56,178 nt of DNA, taken from Gemmatimonadota bacterium. Lineage in GTDB: Bacteria; 4572-55; J002. The stretch is taken from the NCBI GenBank assembly GCA_003697105.1, contig RFFQ01000160.1, positions 1-56,178 of the forward strand, given 5' to 3'. Position 1 is the stretch's first letter. Every line of letters starts with the position of its first letter. Positions 1 through 9,744 of the stretch are shown here, piece after piece. Position numbers and translations under genes: made by a program. The notes below the pieces were generated by a model. The model saw nothing but the letters and a program-made list of their open reading frames with translations. It was not told where the DNA came from and did not search any database.

Positions 1-118
1 TTCTTGTCGCTTCTGTTCTGCCAGTTGTGCTTGGCGTTGGGCTTCCGCTTCTTGCCGCTTCTGTTCTGCCAGTTGTGCTTGGCGTTGGGCTTCCGCTTCT
101 TGTCGCTTCTGTTCCGCC
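1..118. repeat. 48-bp in-frame tandem repeat (two full units plus a partial one)
   Basis: Units at 1-48 and 49-96 differ by a single silent base; a third unit diverges after about 20 bases near 117. The repeat encodes the 16-residue helical motif of the TolA/TonB-like protein and runs off the window, so the copy number is unknown. Confidence 0.85.
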
Positions 119-378
119 AAGGCATCTGGAGCCTCTGTAGGAGTTGGTTTAGTTTCTACCGGTGGTGTTTCGGGTGTGGGGTGTTTCCTCACCGGCACTT
201 CCGGAACATCATCAATTTCGATGTAGTTTTCTACATTAGCGGGGGGCTGTTCCAACGCGATGGCATACGGTACGGGTGAAGAGAGCAACACGCCTGCCCG
301 CCACAGCCCGATTCCGACCGCCGAAACAACCAATAAGCCGCATAAGAGCATCAATAAAATTTTCGTTCCGATTTCCAT
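1..378 (-). CDS. TolA/TonB-like single-pass membrane protein, C-terminus cut by window edge
   Basis: Starts at ATG 378 behind GGGAGG (SD about 6 nt upstream) and stays open to the window edge, so only the first 126 residues are visible. Seen: a short cytoplasmic start, one hydrophobic helix (about residues 7-32), a Pro/Thr/Glu-rich linker with a PTPETPPVETKPTPTEAP stretch, then a Gln/Ala/Glu/Lys/Arg helix made of 16-residue repeats (LAEQKRQEAEAQRQAQ). This layout is that of TolA/TonB-type energy transducers or other periplasm-spanning proteins, but the C-terminal domain that would decide this is outside the window. It lies 17 nt downstream of the large TPR gene and is probably co-transcribed with it, as TPR and Tol/Ton genes often are. 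The exact family remains open. Confidence 0.75.
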   Translation of the reverse strand, partial: MEIGTKILLMLLCGLLVVSAVGIGLWRAGVLLSSPVPYAIALEQPPANVENYIEIDDVPEVPVRKHPTPETPPVETKPTPTEAPDALAEQKRQEAEAQRQAQLAEQKRQEAEAQRQAQLAEQKRQE

Positions 379-395
379 AATATCCTCCCATTGAA

Positions 396-3300
396 TTAAT
401 ACCGTTCCATCAACACTTCCAGACGCACGGCTGCCGCCTGACCCCATTCACTGGCTTCACCTTGATCGGCAATGATTTTACGGTAGATTCGCTTCGCTTC
501 TTCCCATCGCTGCAACTGCTCGTTCGCTAAGCCGGCTTTATACCATGCCGTGATGGGCCAAAGTGGAACATTTGGATATAAATACTTCACTTTTAAGTAT
601 TCTGTAATGGCTTCATCATAATCGCCCATCGCATAATAGCATTCCCCCATCCAATACTGAACTTCGGCGCCGAGTTCAGGATCGTCGGTCTCTAACGCCC
701 GTTGGTAGGCGGCTAATGCTTCGGCATATCGTTCTGCCTCTTGCAGAGCAAACCCGATTTTGTAATGCACTTTGGCAATATCTGGGTGGCGGGGTTGCTT
801 TTCCAACAACATATTATAAGCATCCACTGCCCGATTCCACAAATCCATTTGTTCGTAAGTTAAGCCAAGATTATATCCGGCATCAAACACAAATTCACCG
901 CTCCGGTCATTTTCGACACTATAAGTAAATGCTTTGGCGGCATTCTCATAATCTTGCAACAAAAAGCGGGTAGTTCCCTCATAATAGCTCACTTCCACGG
1001 CTAAGGGTTGTCCGGTGTACTTCGTCATAAACTCGCTGAATTTCTCCACGGCACGTTCGTACTCGTTGCGTTTGTAGTAGTACATCCCCAACCCAAAGAG
1101 GGCATCGTCGGCATATTCACTGGTCGGATAATTTTGAATGACATCCTCAAATGCCCGGCGTGCGGCATCGAGTTCATCATGCTCTAGCAAATAGGCACCT
1201 TGCTCGTAAAATAATCCGGCAATCAGGTTTGTCTCTTTGGGATACTGCTCCCGAAATCGATCCGCCGCTTTACGTGCCGTCTTAATATTGCCCAAGCGGA
1301 AATCACACACAATCTGGCCAAAAATAAAACGGGGTCGCTGCGGGAACTCATGTGCCGCCGCCAAATAGGTATTTTGGGCTTTGGTGATCTCTTCCAATTG
1401 GAGGTATGTTTCAGCCACCGCCTGATATGCTTCGATTTTAAGGGTGCTATCCGGCGTTGTCTCTAGCAATTGTTGGTAACTTTTGAGGGCAGCGCGGTAA
1501 TCCCCGGTTTCGGCGTGTAATTGCCCCACCCGGTAGAGCGACTCTCCGGCGACCTGTGTATTGGGGGATTCCGTTAAACGGGTGAGCGTCTGCACAGCAC
1601 GTTCTTTATCCCCTTGTGCCAAATAGGCGTTTGCCATACCGGAATACGCCTCACCTAAAAAGCGAGATTCCGGGTAGGTTGCGATTAAGCGTTGGTAAGC
1701 ATCCAGCGCTGGTGAAAATTGCCGTAGTTGCAAATAACAATTGCCGATTTCCAGCAAGGCTTGTTCCCCGACTTCACTGTACGGATAGGTATCATAGACA
1801 TTTTGAAAAGCGGTAATGGCACTCTGATACTGCCCTGCCCGTTGTTGGACTTGCGCAATACCAAACTGTGCCAAATAGGTCGAATTCCGATCCGGGTATC
1901 GCGCAACAGCGGCTTCATATTCGACTAGCGCTTGCGCCCGGTTGCCTTGCAATTCATAGCAATACCCAATGTAATACGCCGCTTCATCCGCCCATTCACT
2001 GTTGGCATAGTTGTCACGTAGAGTCTGATATGCCGCCAACGCTTCCGTATAGTTGCCTAATTCGCGCTGGGCATTACCGATCTGCAAATATGCCCAATCG
2101 GCAAACTCACTTTGGGGATAGGTCGCCAAATACATCTGGTAGCGGCGGAGCACCTGCATACTCCGTTCGTAGCCCGGCTGGCGGTAGGAAAGTGCCAAAT
2201 CACTTTCAATGGCTCGAATCTGTGCCTCTGCCGCAAATGGGCTATCGGGGAAATTTTGGGCAACGGCACGATATGCCTCTCCTGCCCGACTCTGGTAAGA
2301 ACGTACCTGAGCCGGCAGGTCTTCCAAGGCGGCTTTTTTGGCCAGCCAGCGGTACGTTTCCCCTAAACGGAATTGGGCATCATCAGCCAACGGGTCTTGT
2401 GGAAATTGTTGGATAAACTTCTCATACAACTGCGCCGCTTTGGCATAATCTTTCAAGTCCTCCCCATAAATCCGAGCGATTTCAAACCGCTGTTGGGAGG
2501 TAATGTTGCCACTGAGCGCCGCCTCCAGAAGGATAAACAATTGCGCCGTAGCGGTTTCATAATCTTTATCCTGATACAGCCGGATATAATCGATCCGCTG
2601 GCGGGCGGTCTCGGCCCACGTGCTGTTGCGATAGGTACTCTCAACGCGCTGGTATTCCTTCACTGCTTGGGCATAGTTGCCCAAATCTTCATAGCATTTA
2701 CCCAATTCAAACTGGGTCTCATCCGCTAAAGGGCTGGACGGATACTGGATCAGCAAATTCTGATATTCCCGAATTGCCATATCCGGCCGGTCTAGCGGGT
2801 AGTGGAAAATTTTCGCAATTTCGGCTTGCACCTGATCGGCTTGGTCTGCTAATGGATAGTCCGCCAGAAATTTGCGGTACGCACTGATGGCATTCTGAAA
2901 TTGCCCGGCGGTTTGGTAAGCGTACCCAATTTCATACTGGGCTTGTTGCGCTAAGTCCGTTTGGGGATAATCCATGATGAACCGCTCAAATTGGCTGATG
3001 GCGGCACGGGTCTGCCCCATTTCCAGTTGCACTTTTGCCAGATCAAACGTTGCCTGCATCCGGAGCGGGCTATCTGTATAGATCGAGAGGAATTGGCGTA
3101 GCGCATTCACCGCCTCCCCATACCGTTTTGCCGCCCAGTGTGCCTTTGCAATCATATATTGAGCGTTATCTGCCAATGCACTCAACGGTTTATCTTCCAG
3201 GAGTCGTTGCCACTCCACAACAGCAGAATCATAATTGGCGCGAGCAAACTCGATCTCGCCCAAACCGTACATAGCATCTTCCTGAATCTCAGCGTTGGGA

Positions 3301-4034
3301 TAGCGGCGAATCACATCTCGATACGCCTGCCGCGCAAGTTCATACTGTCGCTCTTCCGCTAGGGTCTTACCCCGTTGAAAGAGCGCTTTGGGTGCCCATT
3401 CGCTGGCACTGTAACGGGTTGAAATGGCTTCCAGAGCTTGTACAGAATTATCAAAATCCCCTACGCGACGGTAAGCAATCCCCATCTCGTAGAGGGCACG
3501 GGGGGCAAGCTCATGCGCCGGAAAGGTATCCAGCAAACGTTGGTAGGTTAAAATCGCATGTTGCAGATCATTCAATTCTGCATACGAAAAACCGGTTTTC
3601 AAAATGGCTTCCGGCACAGAGCGGTACTGCGGAAAGTTATTTTCCAATTTTTGGAAAATCCGAATGGCTTCACCGTAATCACCCCGTTGGTAGTACGCGT
3701 CGCCAAGCAAAAACGTGGCTTCGGGCACCTTGGGGCTTTGCGGATGTTCGTACAAAAAACGCTGTAAATCCTGAATTGCTTTTTCATAGTTCTTGCCGGC
3801 GTACAAAGACCGCCCTATCCCAAATTTGGCATCTGGAGCATAGATGCTCATCGGGTACTTTTGCAAAAATTCACGATACTGGTTTTCGGACATGACATAA
3901 AGCCCATCTTCATACAGCTTTTGGGCAAATTTCAGATGGGCTTCTTCCTGAGAATCTTGTGCCAGACTCACCGAATAGAAGCTGATGATTATCAAATAGA
4001 TAAACGCGACAGTACATCGAAATGGCATGTTCAT
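396..4034 (-). CDS. Large periplasmic tetratricopeptide-repeat protein
   Basis: About 1212 residues with an N-terminal signal peptide (hydrophobic stretch ending near SLAQD), followed almost wholly by TPR units. Typical signatures recur every 34-38 residues: a G-x-x-Y-x-x-A core followed by a P-x-S-x-x-A-D-x-A linker, as in tol-pal YbgF/BamD-like repeats. Such proteins act as periplasmic scaffolds for envelope complexes; no catalytic domain is visible. The reading frame opens with TTG at 4049, but the GGTGAGG sequence practically touches that codon. ATG at 4034 (MNMPFRC) or ATG at 4028 gives a normal signal peptide, so I chose 4034. It heads a minus-strand unit with the TolA/TonB-like gene 17 nt downstream. 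The partner protein and cargo cannot be read from sequence. Confidence 0.85.
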   Translation of the reverse strand: MNMPFRCTVAFIYLIIISFYSVSLAQDSQEEAHLKFAQKLYEDGLYVMSENQYREFLQKYPMSIYAPDAKFGIGRSLYAGKNYEKAIQDLQRFLYEHPQSPKVPEATFLLGDAYYQRGDYGEAIRIFQKLENNFPQYRSVPEAILKTGFSYAELNDLQHAILTYQRLLDTFPAHELAPRALYEMGIAYRRVGDFDNSVQALEAISTRYSASEWAPKALFQRGKTLAEERQYELARQAYRDVIRRYPNAEIQEDAMYGLGEIEFARANYDSAVVEWQRLLEDKPLSALADNAQYMIAKAHWAAKRYGEAVNALRQFLSIYTDSPLRMQATFDLAKVQLEMGQTRAAISQFERFIMDYPQTDLAQQAQYEIGYAYQTAGQFQNAISAYRKFLADYPLADQADQVQAEIAKIFHYPLDRPDMAIREYQNLLIQYPSSPLADETQFELGKCYEDLGNYAQAVKEYQRVESTYRNSTWAETARQRIDYIRLYQDKDYETATAQLFILLEAALSGNITSQQRFEIARIYGEDLKDYAKAAQLYEKFIQQFPQDPLADDAQFRLGETYRWLAKKAALEDLPAQVRSYQSRAGEAYRAVAQNFPDSPFAAEAQIRAIESDLALSYRQPGYERSMQVLRRYQMYLATYPQSEFADWAYLQIGNAQRELGNYTEALAAYQTLRDNYANSEWADEAAYYIGYCYELQGNRAQALVEYEAAVARYPDRNSTYLAQFGIAQVQQRAGQYQSAITAFQNVYDTYPYSEVGEQALLEIGNCYLQLRQFSPALDAYQRLIATYPESRFLGEAYSGMANAYLAQGDKERAVQTLTRLTESPNTQVAGESLYRVGQLHAETGDYRAALKSYQQLLETTPDSTLKIEAYQAVAETYLQLEEITKAQNTYLAAAHEFPQRPRFIFGQIVCDFRLGNIKTARKAADRFREQYPKETNLIAGLFYEQGAYLLEHDELDAARRAFEDVIQNYPTSEYADDALFGLGMYYYKRNEYERAVEKFSEFMTKYTGQPLAVEVSYYEGTTRFLLQDYENAAKAFTYSVENDRSGEFVFDAGYNLGLTYEQMDLWNRAVDAYNMLLEKQPRHPDIAKVHYKIGFALQEAERYAEALAAYQRALETDDPELGAEVQYWMGECYYAMGDYDEAITEYLKVKYLYPNVPLWPITAWYKAGLANEQLQRWEEAKRIYRKIIADQGEASEWGQAAAVRLEVLMERY

Positions 4035-4104
4035 TATGATGATAGTCAAACCTCACCTAAAGTCCTTAGAGGTAACAAACCTGATAAAATTTCTCACGAG
4101 ATAA

Positions 4105-4133
4105 AGGATAACATATTTGGCAGACCGCGTCAA
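4105..4133 (-). promoter_or_regulatory. Sigma-70-type promoter for the TPR/TolA-like unit
   Basis: On the minus strand TTGACG (4133-4128), a 17-nt spacer and TATCCT (4110-4105). It lies about 70 nt upstream of the TPR start and is divergent from the GH-barrel promoter. Confidence 0.6.
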
Positions 4134-4197
4134 CTGTGATTTTAAGGGGGCTACCCCTTCTTTCCAGTTCCATTCACGCACAATCGTGACTTTTTAA

Positions 4198-4226
4198 TTG
4201 ACAAGATGGGTACAATATGTTATCTT
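4198..4226 (+). promoter_or_regulatory. Promoter of the GH-barrel/GH3 unit
   Basis: TTGACA at 4198-4203, exactly 17 nt, then TATCTT at 4221-4226. The -10 box forms the left end of the palindrome at 4221-4249, so a bound repressor would block polymerase. The arrangement matches the promoter at 30324-30296. Confidence 0.75.
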
Positions 4227-4249
4227 TGTTCGTAAATCGAACAAAGATA
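4221..4249. promoter_or_regulatory. 29-bp palindromic operator, probable ROK repressor site
   Basis: Perfect 12-bp arms (TATCTTTGTTCG and CGAACAAAGATA) around the 5-nt spacer TAAAT. The core TTTGTTCG-TAAAT-CGAACAAA recurs base for base, and in the same orientation relative to transcription, upstream of the 30207 gene. A/T-rich arms of this kind fit known ROK-family (NagC/Mlc/XylR) operators, and a ROK gene lies in the locus. That this ROK protein binds here is inference. Confidence 0.8.
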
Positions 4250-4313
4250 TATTAGTTTCAAATATATCAATAAATTATGATTATTTTCCAGAACGCTTTA
4301 CGAGGAGGTTCTT

Positions 4314-7300
4314 ATGGCTTTCTATCGCGCCGGTCTTGCCACCTATGGGGTGGTATTGGTCTGGCTGATGCTTTTCGGGGGGATCACCACCGCCGCCGCC
4401 CAACCCAACACGGTTACGGTCGTCACAGACAATATGGGGTCTAAGCTTCAAATCGATGGTGCCGATTTTATGGTCATCGGTATGAATTGGGACTATTTCC
4501 CCATCGGCACAAACTATACCTACAGCCTTTGGTCACAACCGGATGATATTATCAGGGATGCCCTCGCCGGGGAAATGTCGCTCCTTAAAGCAATGGGGGT
4601 TAATACCATCCGAATGTATACCGGCGTCCCGCCGCGCTGGGTACAATACATTTATGAGGAATATGGGATTTATACGGTACTCAACCATTCGTTTGGACGG
4701 TATGGTGTCACCATAGATGGCGTCTATACCTACGCCACCAATTATGCCGACCCGCGGACCCGACAATTCCTGTTGGATGAAGTCAAAGCAATGGTCAATG
4801 AGTTCAAGAATACCCCGGGACTATTGATGTGGTTGCTTGGCAATGAAAATAATTACGGTTTGGTGTGGAGTTCTGCCGAAACAGAAGCCCTACCCGAAGG
4901 TGAGCAACAAGCCGCAAAAGCCCGCTATATGTACTCGCTGTTTGGGGAAGCCACCCGCCTGATTCAATCCATAGACACCAACCATCCGGTATCTATGGCA
5001 AACGGCGATATTCAATATCTGGATATTATTGCTGAAGAAGTTCCGACACTGGATATTTTCGGGACGAATGTGTATCGTGGGATTTCGGTAGGGGATCTGT
5101 TTCAAGATGTCAAAGAGAAGATGGGCATACCGGTGATGTTCACCGAATTTGGTTGCGATGCCTATAACGCGAAGGAAATGCGGGAAGATCAGTATCATCA
5201 GGCGCAAATTTTGTTGGGACAATGGCAAGAGATCTACGAGCAATCCTATGGTAAAGGACGGGTGGGCAACGCCATTGGCGGCTTAACCTTTCAATTTAGT
5301 GATGGCTGGTGGAAATATTTACAAGAAGAAAATTTAGATGTACACGATACCCATGCCTCCTGGCCCAACGGGGGGTATCCCTTTGATTATGTGGAAGGTG
5401 AAAATAACATGAACGAGGAATGGTGGGGCATTTGCGCGAAGGGTCCCACCAACGAGCGCGGACTTTACCAACTGTACCCGCGCGCCGCGTATTACGCCTT
5501 AATGCGGGCGTATGAACTTCAGCCGTATGATCCAGAAACAACGCTGGAGACAATCCGGGCTCATTTTGGGGGATTGAACCCGATGGTTGATGTCTTGCGG
5601 GCACGGGGTGATAATGCCGCTTTAACCGCCCAACGCCTCCAAAAGGTGCGGGTCAGCGGGTTGCGGATGGAATTTGAGACCATCAGCAGCGGCGGTAACA
5701 ACGTGAGCACCCCCGATAACCTAATTGCTGGGGAAGAAGGTACTTACCCTGCCTTTAAGGGGTTCGATCATCTGCAATCCTATTACGTGGATGTGGAAGC
5801 GAAGCCCGCAGATAATGTGCGGGCAACCGTTTCCATCAATTATTTGGGGCACGTGCCGGTGAATCCGATAGACGAAATCTTTTACGAAAATCGTGGCCGC
5901 CCGAAAACCGTCTTAACCCCCGATGGACGGAGCGAACTCAGCGACATCGAACGGTTAAAGGTCTATAATGCCAGTGTCTCATGGGAAAGTAAATGGTTTA
6001 ACCTTGATGGATTCTATCGCACCGGACATTATCATTGGGGATATGAAGGTGACTTTTTCGGATTGTACCGGGAAGCGAACTACGGACCCAACATCGATAC
6101 GTACAACGGTGAAGCACCACTTGGTATTGAAGTAACGGGCAAAAAAGCACTTACCGGGCTGAAAATCGCCTACGGGCCCGAACTCTGGTGGGGGGCAAAT
6201 CCGGCAGTATTGATGAAATACCAACGGCGGGTAGGTCCGTTCCAAATGACCGGTATCGTTCAAGAAGATATAGATAATCAGGTGGGTGCGGTTAGTTCCT
6301 TTGCCGTACCGGAACCGACGAATCGCAAGGCAACCCTCCATCTAAAGACGACCCGAGGAATTTTCGGTGTGGAAGTGGGCGGTATTATGTCCGGCCAAAC
6401 CAAAATTGATGAGACATTTCAGGTCATCCGTGGCTCGGAGGGGAATTACACCGTCTATCAAGATCAAATTAAAATGGAAGATACCTTTGGCGGCAAAATT
6501 AAACTCACCGCTACCAAAGGAAAAATAAAATGGTATGCGCAAGGCGCCGCCATGGGTTTGGTTGCCGATGGTGGACCCGATGCGACCCAAACTTACACGG
6601 GCTGGCGGCTCAAAGATAGCGGCAGTGGGAATCAATGGAACATTTTAAGCGGCTTTACGTACAATATCAATAGCGCGTGGCAAGTTGCACCCAATTTCCT
6701 TTGGCAAAAACCGGTTGAAGGACCGATCCCGGCCGGTGTACCGGCGCCCGGCAAACCGCGCAATATTTTGGATGACCCCTTTGCCGTGCGCAGCAACCGT
6801 GAAACGACCGCCGGCGAACTGCTCATCACTTACGACCCCACACCGGGCTCGTGGATGTACGCCTGGGATAGCGATGAAAAAGAAGATGCGAAACTCGCCG
6901 CCAGCGTCGGGTTTGTTTTCCGCCACCAACCTACCACTCAAGATGCCGCTATCGGGATTCTGGGGGATGGTCGTACAACGTTCGCCTTTGATGGCGCACC
7001 GCCGGCGCGGGATGTGTGGGAAGCATACGCTCGGGTCGTCTCTAAATTTCGTCCCGATATGGGTCTGATCGCCAATCTGTATGGCGGAATCGGTGAACCC
7101 AACGGCAATGATGCGCGCGAAATCACGCGATACGGGGTGGATGTCCGGCTCGCACTCCAACACATCAAAATTCAAACCTCCGTGAAGATCGACGATTGGG
7201 GTCCCTATGATTACCACCGCGATTTTAATTTGACGTATCCTTTGCAACTAGAAGCTGATGTCTCGCATGTTCTGGGTAAAATCGATTGGTTTGATGTCCC

Positions 7301-7478
7301 CCAAACCCGCTGGGGAGTCAATGTCAAATGGCGATCACTGGATCGAAACTCTCCCCGCTATTGCCCAGTGGAAGTGGTGAACGATATTGGTGTGCTGGAA
7401 TGCGATCCCACGGCCCCCGGTCAGGATGAGGGCAACGAATGGGAAATCCGAACCTATCTGCATGTGAACGTGCGCTAA
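4314..7478 (+). CDS. Exported GH2/clan-A-like TIM-barrel glycosidase fused to a predicted outer-membrane beta-barrel
   Basis: 1054 residues; ATG 4314 follows GAGGAGG. Signal peptide about residues 1-29 (ends TTAAAQ). Residues about 35-410 form a TIM-barrel like the catalytic domain of GH2 and other clan-A enzymes: GNEN with probable acid/base E178, and VMFTEFG with probable nucleophile E278, about 100 residues apart as expected for strands 4 and 7. Residues about 440-1054 are not a usual binding module. They show repeated 9-14-residue strands alternating polar/hydrophobic, aromatic girdles, tight Asn/Gly/Asp turns, and a final strand EIRTYLHVNVR, as in outer-membrane porins. First gene of a unit controlled by the shared operator, 30 nt ahead of GH3. 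Context (GH16, GH17) suggests a beta-1,3-glucan substrate. The glycosidase assignment is solid at clan level; family and substrate are uncertain. Confidence 0.8.
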   Translation: MAFYRAGLATYGVVLVWLMLFGGITTAAAQPNTVTVVTDNMGSKLQIDGADFMVIGMNWDYFPIGTNYTYSLWSQPDDIIRDALAGEMSLLKAMGVNTIRMYTGVPPRWVQYIYEEYGIYTVLNHSFGRYGVTIDGVYTYATNYADPRTRQFLLDEVKAMVNEFKNTPGLLMWLLGNENNYGLVWSSAETEALPEGEQQAAKARYMYSLFGEATRLIQSIDTNHPVSMANGDIQYLDIIAEEVPTLDIFGTNVYRGISVGDLFQDVKEKMGIPVMFTEFGCDAYNAKEMREDQYHQAQILLGQWQEIYEQSYGKGRVGNAIGGLTFQFSDGWWKYLQEENLDVHDTHASWPNGGYPFDYVEGENNMNEEWWGICAKGPTNERGLYQLYPRAAYYALMRAYELQPYDPETTLETIRAHFGGLNPMVDVLRARGDNAALTAQRLQKVRVSGLRMEFETISSGGNNVSTPDNLIAGEEGTYPAFKGFDHLQSYYVDVEAKPADNVRATVSINYLGHVPVNPIDEIFYENRGRPKTVLTPDGRSELSDIERLKVYNASVSWESKWFNLDGFYRTGHYHWGYEGDFFGLYREANYGPNIDTYNGEAPLGIEVTGKKALTGLKIAYGPELWWGANPAVLMKYQRRVGPFQMTGIVQEDIDNQVGAVSSFAVPEPTNRKATLHLKTTRGIFGVEVGGIMSGQTKIDETFQVIRGSEGNYTVYQDQIKMEDTFGGKIKLTATKGKIKWYAQGAAMGLVADGGPDATQTYTGWRLKDSGSGNQWNILSGFTYNINSAWQVAPNFLWQKPVEGPIPAGVPAPGKPRNILDDPFAVRSNRETTAGELLITYDPTPGSWMYAWDSDEKEDAKLAASVGFVFRHQPTTQDAAIGILGDGRTTFAFDGAPPARDVWEAYARVVSKFRPDMGLIANLYGGIGEPNGNDAREITRYGVDVRLALQHIKIQTSVKIDDWGPYDYHRDFNLTYPLQLEADVSHVLGKIDWFDVPQTRWGVNVKWRSLDRNSPRYCPVEVVNDIGVLECDPTAPGQDEGNEWEIRTYLHVNVR

Positions 7479-7508
7479 TCCAGACCCCTCAATGGAATAG
7501 AAAGTCCC

Positions 7509-9701
7509 ATGAACCGGTCTCAACACATCGAATCAAAAATACGTGAGTTAATCGATCACATGTCCATTGACGAGAAGGTCGGTCAACTGACCCTGATAAC
7601 GAGTGCAGAGGGGCAGATACCCGATTCCTTGCGCGAGGACATCATCGCGGGTCGAATTGGTGGCATATTGAACGAAACCCAGCGGGAGGTCATCCATGAA
7701 CTTCAACGAATTGCCACTGAAGAGAGCCGCCTCGGCATTCCACTGTTGGTCGGGCGGGATGTGATTCACGGCTTCAAAACAATTTTTCCGATCCCGTTAG
7801 GACAAGCGGCAACGTGGAATCCGACTCTTATTGAACAAGCGGCACGGATTAGTGCGCAGGAAGCCGCATCCACCGGTATCAATTGGACATTTGCCCCTAT
7901 GATGGACATCGCGCGAGACCCGCGTTGGGGGCGCATCGCGGAATCCCTCGGAGAAGACCCCTATTTGACGGGCGTTCTCGCCGCTGCAATGATACGGGGT
8001 TTTCAGGGAACAGACCTTTCCGCACCCGACAGTATTGCCGCCTGTGCCAAACATTTTGCCGGGTACGGCGCAAGCGAAAGCGGGCGGGATTACAACACCA
8101 CTAACATCCCAGAAAATGAGCTCCGAAACGTCTATTTACCCCCATTCAAAGCGGCAGTGAATGCCGGTGTCGCCTCAGTGATGACCTCCTTCAGCGATAT
8201 TGACGGCGTACCCGCCACCGCCAACGAAAAACTGCTCCGGCACATCCTGCGGGACGAATGGCAGTATGATGGACTGGTTGTCAGTGATTGGGATGCCATC
8301 TACCAACTGATTGAGCATGGATTGTGCGCCAATAGTAAAGAAGCCGCTTATGAAGCCGCAAACGCCGGCGTTGATATGGAGATGTTTAGCCAAACGTACC
8401 GCGAACACCTGCCCGAATGGGTTGCCGAGGGTAAACTATCTATGGCACAAATCGATGCTCTGGTTGCAAATGTCCTACGGATGAAATTCCGGTTGGGGCT
8501 ATTTGACCAACCTTATACGCGGGCAGAAGATTTCCCACCGGTTGCCAATGCCAGTTTCCGGCAAGCGGCATATCAGACGGCGTTGGAGAGCATCGTTTTG
8601 TTGAAAAATGAAAACCACGTGTTGCCGCTCTCTAAAACAGAGTTGCCCACACTGGCAGTTATGGGACCCTTGGCGGATGATGGTTACGAACAACTCGGTA
8701 CCTGGATTTTTGATGGTGATACCGCCCTCAGCCAAACCCCGTTACAAGCTTTACGAGCGGCAATGAACGGCGAGAATAGCCTCCGCTATGCCCGCGTGAT
8801 GGAAACAACCCGCCAAAATACACGTGAAGGTTTTGCCGGAGCAATCCAACTGGCAAAGCAATCAGAGAAAATCCTGCTTTTTCTCGGCGAGGAGTCGATC
8901 CTTTCCGGCGAGGCACATTGCCGCGCGGACATCCGCCTGCCGGGCAATCAGGAAGAATTAATCCACGAATTGGCGAAACTCGGCAAACCTTTGATCGTCG
9001 TCATCATGGCGGGCAGACCGCTGGCATTGCAAAACGTGATCGACAAGATTGATGCGCTATTGATGGCATGGCATCCGGGTACCATGGCAGGAACGGCAAT
9101 TGCCGATCTGCTACTGGGAAATGCCGCCCCATCCGGCAAACTACCGGTCACTTTTCCGCGAGTAACCGGTCAAATTCCGATCTATTACAATCAAAAAAAT
9201 ACAGGACGTCCGGCAACACCAGAAACCTACATCCACATTGATGAGATTGAACGCGGCGCACCCCAAGTATCACTGGGCAACACCTCATACCATTTTGATG
9301 TGCATTATACACCGCTTTTTCCGTTTGGGTTTGGCTTGTCGTACACCCAGTTTGAGTACCGTCATCTGCAAGTGAATCCATCGGAAATCAAATTAGGAGA
9401 GTCGATTACCATCCGTGCTAACATCCGAAACACTGGTGAGCGGGAAGCTGCGGAAATCGTGCAACTTTATGTGCGCGACCTCGTGGGCAACGTCACCCGT
9501 CCGGTGAAAGAACTCAAAGGATTTCAGAAAATCCGCTTGCAGCCCGGTGAGCAAACAACTGTAACGTTTAACCTGAGTACAGACGAGTTGGCATTTTATA
9601 ACCGTAACATGGTGCGAGTTACCGAACCGGGGGATTTCCATGTCTGGATTGGCAGCAGTTCTGCTACCGGATTGCGGGGGGAGTTTGCCATCATCCCCTG
9701 A
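7509..9701 (+). CDS. GH3 beta-glucosidase, cytoplasmic
   Basis: 730 residues, no signal peptide, so it probably hydrolyses imported beta-gluco-oligosaccharides in the cytoplasm. Seen: N-terminal TIM-barrel with GRDVIHGF, FAPMMDIARDPRWGR, a KHF motif near residue 181 and VVSDW containing the nucleophile D260. The alpha/beta sandwich domain contains SGEAHCR, whose E468 aligns by motif with the acid/base of BglX-like enzymes. A C-terminal fibronectin-III-like domain starts near residue 620 (SYTQFEY onward). Length and order are those of BglX/Bgl3-type enzymes without a PA14 insert. It lies 30 nt after the GH-barrel gene and shares its promoter. GH3 members act on beta-1,2/1,3/1,4/1,6 bonds; neighbours favour beta-1,3-oligosaccharides. 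Confidence 0.93.
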   Translation: MNRSQHIESKIRELIDHMSIDEKVGQLTLITSAEGQIPDSLREDIIAGRIGGILNETQREVIHELQRIATEESRLGIPLLVGRDVIHGFKTIFPIPLGQAATWNPTLIEQAARISAQEAASTGINWTFAPMMDIARDPRWGRIAESLGEDPYLTGVLAAAMIRGFQGTDLSAPDSIAACAKHFAGYGASESGRDYNTTNIPENELRNVYLPPFKAAVNAGVASVMTSFSDIDGVPATANEKLLRHILRDEWQYDGLVVSDWDAIYQLIEHGLCANSKEAAYEAANAGVDMEMFSQTYREHLPEWVAEGKLSMAQIDALVANVLRMKFRLGLFDQPYTRAEDFPPVANASFRQAAYQTALESIVLLKNENHVLPLSKTELPTLAVMGPLADDGYEQLGTWIFDGDTALSQTPLQALRAAMNGENSLRYARVMETTRQNTREGFAGAIQLAKQSEKILLFLGEESILSGEAHCRADIRLPGNQEELIHELAKLGKPLIVVIMAGRPLALQNVIDKIDALLMAWHPGTMAGTAIADLLLGNAAPSGKLPVTFPRVTGQIPIYYNQKNTGRPATPETYIHIDEIERGAPQVSLGNTSYHFDVHYTPLFPFGFGLSYTQFEYRHLQVNPSEIKLGESITIRANIRNTGEREAAEIVQLYVRDLVGNVTRPVKELKGFQKIRLQPGEQTTVTFNLSTDELAFYNRNMVRVTEPGDFHVWIGSSSATGLRGEFAIIP

Positions 9702-9744
9702 AAACCGTATAAACTTTAAGTATTTTCAGTTAGGAGGTATCACA

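Noticed and set aside
848-858. Half-site TTTGTTCGTAA of the ROK operator in the TPR gene
   Set aside because: It lies inside coding sequence and the second arm is missing; expected by chance.
1868-2416. Plus-strand open frame of 182 residues opposite the TPR gene
   Set aside because: Antisense shadow of repeated TPR codons, without ribosome site or domain features.
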